The translations under genes were made by a program, and so were the position numbers. Shown here in pieces: positions 56,816 through 64,000 of a stretch of DNA of 64,000 nucleotides (its first letter is position 1; each line of letters begins with the position of its first letter). The stretch is from Trachythela sp. YZ-2020 (taxonomy: Eukaryota; Cnidaria; Anthozoa; Malacalcyonacea; Clavulariidae). The notes under the pieces were generated by a model that was given only the letters and a program-made list of their open reading frames with translations, searched no databases and was not told where the DNA came from. The stretch covers positions 124,001 through 188,000 of the forward strand of contig JADLSH010000140.1 of NCBI GenBank assembly GCA_016169945.1, in the 5' to 3' direction.

Positions 56816-57010
56816 TCACGACGACCTTGGATGCACTGCAGTTAGAGTAGGCGCCTTGCACGTCTGAGATCCTGGGTGAACTGTTCGATAGCTCTGGCCT
56901 CTATAGTTACGTAAAAATATATAGTGGACGCGAAAAGTTTCTCCGGCTACTCCAACTTTCTCCCACAAGGAGCAAGAGTCTACGAGGGTTGTTTAGGAAA
57001 AAAGATTTTA
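56816..57010 (+). repeat. Decayed tRNA-derived SINE relic, LRR module 2
   Basis: Contains GGCGCCTTGCACGTCTGAGA, GGGTGAACTGTTCGATAGCT and TTTCTCCGGCTACTCCAAC, all recognisable against the SINE at 59795 (GGGTTTTCTCCGGGTACTCC). Confidence 0.6.
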
Positions 57011-57049
57011 GGTAGTAATATCAAACTATATAGAAAACGAGGTACTTAC

Positions 57050-57065
57050 AGGTAACGTAAGGACA
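57050..57065 (-). pseudogene. Decayed type B LRR exon
   Basis: Only the last 16 bases (TGTCCTTACGTTACCT) and the donor GTAAGTACC of a type B exon remain, in the position where the A-B pairing predicts a full exon. The upstream 56 bases are replaced by unrelated sequence and no acceptor is present. The exon is not usable, so the type A exon at 57282 would splice onward to 56245. Confidence 0.65.
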
Positions 57066-57281
57066 GTTTGCGGTTTGACATTGTATTATGGGTCAGTATA
57101 CTATATAGGAAAACCCTATTCGGAACAGTAACAAACTGAAGGTATACAATAATTAAATTTAAAATATTTTGAAGTTCCATGTCCTTTCTCTTCGCGAAGT
57201 ATATATATATTTATAAATATATTGAACGTTTGTTGAAACTGTTATTTTATGCATTATTAGACACATAATATCCATACTTAC

Positions 57282-57353
57282 ACTTCGATCAAATTCCGCA
57301 AATCATTAAAGGCTCCTCGCCCAATCTTTTTAATATTATTATTCGTTAGGACT
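57282..57353 (-). CDS. Receptor LRR exon, type A
   Basis: 72 bp, acceptor TTGTAG and donor AGT|GTAAGT. It encodes VLTNNNIKKIGRGAFNDLRN and then LIEV. The final residue is not the usual Leu because the exon ends GT rather than TT, but the fold pattern is kept. The frame is intact. Confidence 0.82.
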
Positions 57354-57740
57354 CTACAACAAAGGGATGAAAATGAAAGAGTTGAAAATATTCAGACTAA
57401 AAGTTTTTAGTGAAGTCTTCTGAGGCGATTTTGCCAATTGAATTATGTCTAAAATGATTATACGCAACAATTTGAGGGGGTTAGATAGTAGTTCGATTCG
57501 AGTAGTCCAATGAGTGGGGATTTTCCAGAATATTAGAAGAAATATGAACATTTTATTGATTTTACCTTCTCGTTTTGAGTTGATGCAGCTATGCAGGTAT
57601 CAACCCCCCCCCCCCTCGCACGATCTCAAGTTCCTTGCCGTCTGATATCCTGTATGCATAAGTTAAATTCTCGCTGTAGCATCTACAGGTTTACGTAAAA
57701 ATATAGTCAAAGCGATAGGTTTTGTCCGGTTACACTGTTA
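57354..57740. repeat. Module 3 intron with SINE relic (57590-57740)
   Basis: After the type A exon the intron matches the sequence after the other A exons. At 57590-57740 a third SINE relic follows (TCTCGCTGTAGCATCTACAG, then TTTACGTAAAAATATAGTC), preceded by a C-run. Confidence 0.5.
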
Positions 57741-58299
57741 GTAGTAATATATGTTGTTTTCAACCCGGGGGGGCGGGCAAGGAGGAGCATCATTAAATAT
57801 TCAAATATCATTAGGAGGGGGAAGGGGGACAAGGGTCAGATGGGATGGAGCGAGGGTCGGACCACTCCCTCGATGTATTATTAATTATGCAACTCGGTCA
57901 CACTCCTTGGAGACCTCTCAACCCTCATTAATATGACGTCACAAGGCACGGCGAATTTATACTGAATTTGTGGGCTTTGTTGTCGTATAATTTTTGTATC
58001 TAGTGTGTTTACTTTCTGAGACTGCCAATATGGCGACGTAATAGGTTACAAAATTTCAAGCGTTTATATGTATAGTAAAGTGTATACACACGAGATTTCA
58101 ACAAATTTTACAAGCATATACAAACTTTGCATGTAAACCGGTTTAGCTGTGCGTTGTTAGGTAATTACGAGTAATTAACTGTCGGATTCGAATAACGAAA
58201 AAATATGTAATTATAGGACGGGAAAATATTGTACAATGTACACTGTTAGTCAGCACACACTGAGTTCATTTTTTAACACATTTATTGACTAAAATTTCT
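57741..58299. other. Intronic sequence, nothing recognised
   Basis: G-rich patch at 57764-57840 followed by AT-rich sequence. No gene or named repeat. Confidence 0.35.
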
Positions 58300-59780
58300 C
58301 TTACAATCTTAGTAAGGTATGCTCCTAAGAGCTTATCATTTCAGTGGATTTTTTATTTTTAAAGAGTTCTCATATTGTTGTCTGTCTTCAGGTGATAATT
58401 TTGAAATATCCTCACATTTCATAGGAATATATTTTGGTCTCGCATGAAGTAGTCTTTGTTCGTAACATTCTCGTTGCTCTGGCGTCATCATTGCTAAATC
58501 TTTAGATCTCCAATCTGAAGAGTCTACCCAATTGTGAAAAAAGTTGTATTTGAGTTATGGCCATTCTTCTTCTGTTGGTGGTGTTGTGAGAAAGCCAAGT
58601 TTAGCAGTGACAGGCACCTATTGTGTTATATCTTTCGGTTCAGGGGCAGCATCTTCAACAATATCTGGAGTTTCAAAAATTGCAGGACGGTGTACCGCAA
58701 AATCGATCTTGTTTTTAAAAGTAAGAAACCTTAAGTTGGTCAGATTAAAGCTTGCTTTTCTCAACCCGCGGTAAGCTGTGGTACTTCAATAATCTCTTGC
58801 ATTCGCTGCTCGGTGTTATACATTGCATTTGCAAGGGGTGGTTGGTGATAGGACTGTTTCCGCACAAATTCGACTAAAGCCTCAGTCTTGCCTGGCAATA
58901 CATTTGTTTTGGGTTGTTGTTGATCATCTGCTGTAGCTTTCAAATCCAACATCAAATACCCACGGGAACGACTCGTCGCTTCTTCATAACAACTCATAAA
59001 CTCTCGCATTCTGCAGGGATAAATTTGTCTTGCAATCATAGAGATTTCTTGTTTATCTCTGGTAACTTAAAAAGCACGATATAATAGGGACTAATATCTC
59101 TAATTTCTTTGCCCTGATGAAATATATTTTGGACAATGTAAATGACGGACAAATTTCTGTGATGACTGCTTTATATAAAGCGGTCAGCTATACACGAATC
59201 GCGAAATTCGGGCAAAAATCACAGTTAAAGAAAAACATGTAGCTGTGACTGGATGATTTAAAATATGCGTATTAAAATATTCAAATGTTCGGTCATGCAT
59301 TCGTGATTACATATCACAATAAAAACACGAATGCATGACTGAACATTTGAATACTTTAATACGCATATTTTAAATCATCCAGTCACAGCTACATGTTTTT
59401 CTTAAACTGCGATTTTTGCCCGACTCAGAACGCGTCATTTGGATGCGTAGCCGAATTTCGCGATTCGTGTATACGCTTGGCTGATCCAGTACGATCAAAT
59501 TCCGTTGAGACACATCTAGATAATCCGCTTTGTCCATATCTTCAGGTATTCCTTTATTGAATACTATTCCAGGCATTGTTCTCATCATATCAAAATAGGA
59601 TGGCTGCCATTGGCCATAACACCAAATGATACGCTGAGGAGGTGGACTTATAGTTTTCTAAGCATTCTCCAACAGAGTCATCACCCGTACAGTCTTGCCA
59701 CTTTGTGTACATCCTGTTACGATACACGTAAAGGGGTGTTGCAGAACTGTAGTAGATTTGTCAAAGATGGTATTCAGTTT
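58300..59780 (-). mobile_element. Polinton/adintovirus-like remnant with packaging ATPase
   Basis: Minus-strand pieces of a P-loop ATPase related to the genome-packaging (A32/FtsK-HerA-like) ATPases of Polintons and related viruses. The Walker A region reads VTGCTQSGKT (about 59695-59725), a following block contains IIWCYGQWQP, and a Walker B-like strand reads RNLIVLDQ (59500-59530). A 284-bp palindrome then interrupts it. Beyond it a C-terminal part continues (MIARQIYP, GYLMLDLKATADD; 58761-59039). A further decayed coding stretch lies at 58300-58640. Stops and frameshifts break it, and no other Polinton gene (polB, integrase, capsid) is visible, so this is a dead fragment. The family call rests on motif order and is inferred. 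Confidence 0.55.
59190..59475. repeat. Palindromic MITE with ~125-bp arms
   Basis: Ends TATACACGAATCGCGAAATT and its complement. The arms are nearly identical over about 125 bp, with a 31-bp extra segment in the right arm (about 59422-59452). It interrupts the packaging-ATPase remnant after its Walker B strand. Target duplication uncertain. Confidence 0.82.
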
Positions 59781-59794
59781 TCGTCCATCCATAC

Positions 59795-60140
59795 GCACAT
59801 CGGGCGCAGTCGTCAGAGCAAGCGCCTTTCACCTCTGAGATCGTGGGTTCGATTCTCGCTGGGGACTCATGACACTTATGTGAAAAAAGTCAGTCAACGC
59901 TCTACCGAAAGTCGTGGGTTTTCTCCGGGTACTCCGATTTCCTCCCAAAGGGAATGTTGACAGGGTGGGTTTAGATTAGCCCCAAACTAACCCTTCCGTC
60001 GTAGCTGTGCTCCCTGATAAGATATGAGTCCTACAGTAGCTGCCACTGGCGTTTTTAAAAAGTCTTCGACTCGATTAAGTCGAGCTGCGTCTTTCGCAAT
60101 TGAGCTCAGTTCTCTGCTGCAAGTAAGGATGATTAGCACA
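59795..60140 (+). repeat. tRNA-derived SINE, well preserved
   Basis: The head has a tRNA-like A box (GGGCGCAGTCGTCAGAGCAA) and a clear B box (GGGTTCGATTC at 59844-59854). A central domain follows with GGGTTTTCTCCGGGTACTCC, a widespread SINE core in invertebrates, then a tail with GACTCGATTAAGTCGAGC. It is transcribed by RNA polymerase III in principle and mobilised by a LINE. The exact 3' end is uncertain. Confidence 0.72.
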
Positions 60141-60352
60141 CCCCCACTTACTTACATCATGAAAGGTTCTTTTGTATGACGTGCACAATTAGTTGATGTT
60201 GAGGATGACTTCACAAAGGTAAGACATGTTTACCTACTATCATCAAACGTCAAATGAATTGATTCGTAATGCTCAATTCAATCCACATCTCATCAGGAGT
60301 TTAAAAGTTGTTATCACCCGGAAGATATGTTCAATTCAATCCACATATAGTC

Positions 60353-60451
60353 ATATAGTGATATAGTGATATAGTGATATAGTCATAGTCATATAGTGAT
60401 ATAGTCATATAGTCACATAGTCACATAGTCATGTAGTCATATAGTCATATA
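60353..60451. repeat. 8-bp satellite (ATAGTCAT)n, short block
   Basis: About a dozen units with GTGATATA and CACATAGT variants, before a hairpin insertion. Confidence 0.9.
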
Positions 60452-60641
60452 TTGAACGTGCGGTGCCAGTGTGGGTAGAGTATAGCAAATACGGCGGTTG
60501 ACTGTTGTGTAAAACTACCTGAAAAATACAATGAGGACTTCGACGTTTCGAGCGAAGGCCCTTCGTCTGGAAGTTAGTAGCATTCTGGAAGTTAGAAGTT
60601 AGTAACTTCCAGACGAAGGGCCTTCGCTCGAAACGTCGAAG
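60452..60641. repeat. Hairpin repeat inserted in the satellite
   Basis: 190 bp. Its 3' part is an inverted repeat with arms of about 40 bp (CTTCGACGTTTCGAGCGAAG and TTCGAGCGAAGGCCCTTCGT on the left, their complement on the right). Satellite units continue on both sides, so it was inserted into the satellite or amplified next to it. Confidence 0.75.
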
Positions 60642-61798
60642 TATAGTCATATAGTCATATAGTCATATAGTCATATAGTCATATAGTCATATAGTCATAT
60701 AGTCATATAGTCATATAGTCATATAGTCATATAGTCATATAGTCATATTGTCATATAGTCATATAGTCATATAGTCATATAGTCATATAGTCATATAGTC
60801 ATATAGTCAAATAGTCAAATAGTCATATAGTCATATAGTCATATAGTCATATAGTCATATAGTCATATAGTCATATAGTCATATAGTCATATAGTCATAT
60901 AGTCATATAGTCATATAGTCATATAGTCATATAGTCAAATAATCATATAGTCATATAGTCATATAGTCATATAGTCATATAGTCATATAGTCATATAGTC
61001 ATATGGTCATATGGTCATATAGTCATATAGTCATATAGTCATATAGTCATATAGTCATATAGTCATATAGTCATATAGTCATATAGTCATATAGTCATAT
61101 AGCCATATAGTCATATAGTCATAAAGTCATATAGTCATATAGTCATATAGTCATATAGTCATATAGTCATATAGTCATATAGTCATATAGTCATATAGTC
61201 ATATAGTCATATAGTCATATAGTCATATAGTCATATAGTCATATAGTCATATAGTCATAAAGTCATATAGTCATATAGTCATATAGTCATATAGTCATAT
61301 AGTCATATAGTCATATAGTCATATAGTCATATAGTCATATAGTCATATAGTCATATAGTCATATAGTCATATAGTCATATAGTCATATAGTCATATAGTC
61401 ATATAGTCATATAGTCATATAGTCATATAGTCATATAGTCATATAGTCATATAGTCATATAGTCATATAGTCATATAGTCATATAGTCATATAGTCATAT
61501 AGTCATATAGTCATATAGTCATATAGTCATATAGTCATATAGTCATATAGTCATATAGTCATATAGTCATATAGTCATATAGTCATATAGTCATATAGTC
61601 ATATAGTCATATAGTCATATAGTCATAGAGTCATATAGTCATATAGTCATATAGTCATATAGTCATATAGTCATATAGTCATATAGTCATATAGTCATAT
61701 AGTCATATAGTCATATAGTCATATAGTCATATAGTCATATAGTCATATAGTCATATAGTCATATAGTCATATAGTCATTTAGTCATATAGTCATATAG
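60642..61798. repeat. 8-bp satellite (ATAGTCAT)n, long block of ~145 units
   Basis: Nearly perfect tandem ATAGTCAT over 1,157 bp with rare single-base variants (such as TCAAATAG, TCATAAAG, TCATATGG). It lies in a receptor intron between LRR exons. The true length may differ from the assembly. Confidence 0.95.
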
Positions 61799-62634
61799 TA
61801 ATACTCATACTAATTGGGTTAGTTAACAAGTGTATCCGAGATATGCTGGCTCGGTATCTTTGTAAACCTATTAGGCAGGGGTCATCCTAAGGCCTTCCAT
61901 TTTCCAAAATGGGCAGTTCTAATTGCAAAATGGGTAGTTCTAAAACCTAAAATGGGCAGTTCTAAAAATTGAGTTTTGGAGAGAACATGTTGAATTCACA
62001 AACCCGAAAAGTGTCTAAACATTCAATATTTAATATTTTGTTTGAATTGGTCATTATGATAATATATACTTTACATTTTAACAAATTCCTAACCTGGGAT
62101 AACCCTGTGACAGTGCTTGAAGCCAGGCTAGCCAGCTTCCCCCTCCATAGGCGGCGGAACGGGGGGGAAGTAGGAAATGGGGGGCTCCTGTTTCAGTCTT
62201 TCAATTAGATATGTTTATATGACAAATGTTGAATATTAGATTATTGCACTATAATGTTTTTAGCACTCGAGATGAATGAGTACACTTCACTAGATACGAG
62301 AATATATTTATTACTAATAATGAGTTTATAAATCGAAATGTTTACGACAATAAAGCCATATTTCTGCACACAAGATATGCTGAACACAGGAAAACCCGAC
62401 AGTTGTATAATTAATGTGCTCCCCCCCTTATTATGCTAAAGATAATGTTCACCCATGATATGCTAATGATATTTAAATATTTAATGATGCTCTCCCTTGC
62501 TTTCCCCCATAAAAGGAGGGTGAAAACTACATATATTACTACTTCTTTTTCTCTGCCACAAGGAAAGTTTGTACTGGGATGATAGGAAAAAACGAGGAAG
62601 TAATATCAGACTATAAAGAAAACGAGGTACTTAC
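61799..62634. other. Intronic sequence with short repeats
   Basis: Three AAATGGGCAGTTCTAA-like units at 61905-61970, a GGCGGCGGAACGGGGGGG patch at 62150 that resembles a hAT-type end, then the AGTAATATCAGACTATA block that precedes type B exons in all modules. Confidence 0.45.
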
Positions 62635-62706
62635 AGGTAACGTAAGGAAACGAGACCTTGAAATGAATTGCCAGAAATATTTTGAAGTCTATGGTGTGAC
62701 AGATCC
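62635..62706 (-). CDS. Receptor LRR exon, type B
   Basis: 72 bp, acceptor CTTTTAG and donor CCT|GTAAGT, phase 2. It encodes DLSHHRLQNISGNSFQGLVS and then LRYL. Flanking intron bases are close to those of the B exon at 55884. Confidence 0.86.
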
Positions 62707-62927
62707 CTAAAAGAAAAGATTATAGGATAAAGATTATTACTGTTGTATTATGGACAAATATTTTGTATTAAGAACCCGTACTCCGGGTGATAACAACTTT
62801 GAAACTCCTTATGAGATGTGGATTTAATTGAACATATCTTGCATTTGCATGTGCATTTGCATTTACATAGTGAATTTTCTCTATTATTTGAGTACTTATA
62901 TTATACATATTACTTCTTCCTACTTAC

Positions 62928-62999
62928 AATTTGGTCAAGTTTCCCAAATCATTAAAAGCTCCAGGTTCAATTTCTTCAATATTGTTATTCATTAAGTTT
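62928..62999 (-). CDS. Receptor LRR exon, type A (most 5' exon seen)
   Basis: 72 bp, acceptor GTTTCAG and donor ATT|GTAAGT. It encodes NLMNNNIEEIEPGAFNDLGN and then LTKL. The start codon, signal peptide, any LDL-receptor-A modules and further repeats must lie beyond 64000. Confidence 0.86.
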
Positions 63000-63739
63000 C
63001 TGAAACAAACAGATTAAAAATGAAATAGAAGAAATTATTCTGACTAAAACGTCCAATAAATAAGAAATAGTGCCGTCCTCGCGAATACCGTGTCTGATTG
63101 GCCTACATATAATTCGTAGCATCCGTAGGCATGACCTAATTGCTACAGATGTTACTACTTATTATCCACTGAGCTATCTATAAATAAAGGGGGTGCTTTT
63201 ATCATGCGTTAGTTAAAGAAATAAAGCCATAAATATGGCAGTTCTAGCCTTTGCTGACGCAGCATTACAACGAAGTTTTACTATGCGCGTGGTTGAAGAA
63301 TGTTTTGAGGATATTTTGTGTTTGCAATAGTTATTAGGTGTAAGATATAAAAATGGGCGGCTATATTCCGCAACTTAGATGGAGATTAGAAGAAAAGGCA
63401 ATCTTCCTCCTTGATGGTCTTGTTAATTATGTTTAGCCTCATGTAATTGTTAAATATCTTACAAATATATAAAATTTTCTTATGAATACATTTCTTACAA
63501 GATTTCAAGATACTGAACTCTATGGTTTTTAATCGACCGCTTAACTGAAGTGTATAAAAAGTTTGAAATATAGACCTTTGTCATTGATTATTGTAATCAC
63601 GTTTCTGAGGTACGGAAGAAGAGAAAGGTTTGGTTGTATTCTTTGCTCACTATATATTCAATTTTGAGGAACTTCAGTAGTGATATTTCTGACCTTTTCT
63701 GAAGCGATTTTGCCAATGAGTAGCCGAATTCATATTAGA
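63000..63739. other. Receptor intron, paralogous to 56246-56815
   Basis: Aligns in blocks with the intron after the type A exon at 56245 (for example GAGAAAGGTTTGGTTGTATTC here and GGAAGGTTTGGCGGTATTC there). No further exon is recognised up to the window end. Confidence 0.55.
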
Positions 63740-63744
63740 AGACG

Positions 63745-63925
63745 GATTTCCGTCCAAGACGGGAAACTCGTCTCAGACGAGAAACTCGTCTTGATATCAA
63801 TTCGGTAAACGACGGGTTTCCCGTCTCAACTTGTCCGTCTAAATTTTCCGTCCAAACGACGGAAAATTAGACGAGTTTCCCGCCTAAGACGAGAAACTCG
63901 TCTTAAATTTATATCAGACGAATAA
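63745..63925. repeat. Palindromic repeat of GACGAGTTTCCCGTC motifs
   Basis: Many direct and inverted copies of GACGAGTTTC / GAAACTCGTC and GACGGAAA / TTTCCGTC. Probably a palindromic MITE with internal repeats. No gene. Confidence 0.7.
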
Positions 63926-64000
63926 ATCAAGAAGAATTTCTGCTGGACCGTGCTGGAAATATTGAAAAGAGACTGGGAATGAGTTTTTGGCTATGCATCT

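Noticed and set aside
60353..61798. Telomere-like or CRISPR repeat
   Set aside because: The unit ATAGTCAT is not a telomere motif, there are no spacers, and the tract sits inside an intron.

Overview
The window is AT-rich eukaryotic DNA with spliced coding exons separated by long introns, and it is crowded with transposons. The only host gene I recognise with confidence is a leucine-rich-repeat G-protein-coupled receptor of the relaxin-receptor/GRL101 type. Its character, together with L2/CR1-type LINEs, Polinton-like remnants, tRNA-derived SINEs and a transposase family I associate with corals and anemones, points to a marine invertebrate. A cnidarian (probably anthozoan) is most likely; this is an inference, not a proof.

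Layout. (1) 201-16402: a tandem array of five units (one of 1,488 bp, four of about 3.62 kb), beginning and ending exactly with a 235-bp inverted-repeat element. The size difference is a 2.13-kb TTAA-flanked element present in units 2-5 and absent from unit 1, where the intact TTAA empty site survives. (2) 16403-19770: simple and degenerate repeats, with no convincing gene. (3) 19775-27424: a 7.65-kb TTAA-flanked DNA transposon with terminal inverted repeats of about 1 kb, carrying a spliced but broken transposase gene on the minus strand. Its right arm is split by a 1,172-bp Helitron-like insertion. (4) 27429-38540: mostly LINE debris on both strands, palindromic MITEs, and a Tudor-domain coding fragment cut off by a LINE. 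(5) 38545-62999: the minus-strand receptor gene. From its 3' end upward it has a TM6-TM7 exon, a 6.4-kb intron holding a nearly complete LINE, a hinge plus TM1-TM5 exon, and then 72-bp LRR exons at 46.4, 55.9, 56.2, 57.3, 62.7 and 62.9 kb. The 5' end lies beyond the window. Its introns contain a decayed Ty3/Gypsy element, another LINE, two copies of a 1-kb repeat, a Polinton-like packaging-ATPase remnant, a SINE and a (ATAGTCAT)n satellite over 1.1 kb long. (6) 63000-64000: intron or upstream sequence, ending in a palindromic repeat.

How the parts relate. The LRR exons come in two alternating types (A and B), all exactly 72 bp and all in the same intron phase, so exon number can change without breaking the frame. 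The surrounding introns are recognisably duplicated, including old SINE relics, so the receptor ectodomain has grown by duplication of an exon-pair module. Many insertions here can be proven from sequence inside the window, because an empty paralogous site or arm is present: the TTAA element in the array, the Helitron in the long TIR, a hAT MITE in a LINE, a TA-flanked MITE in a Gypsy RT, and the 1-kb repeat in an LRR module.
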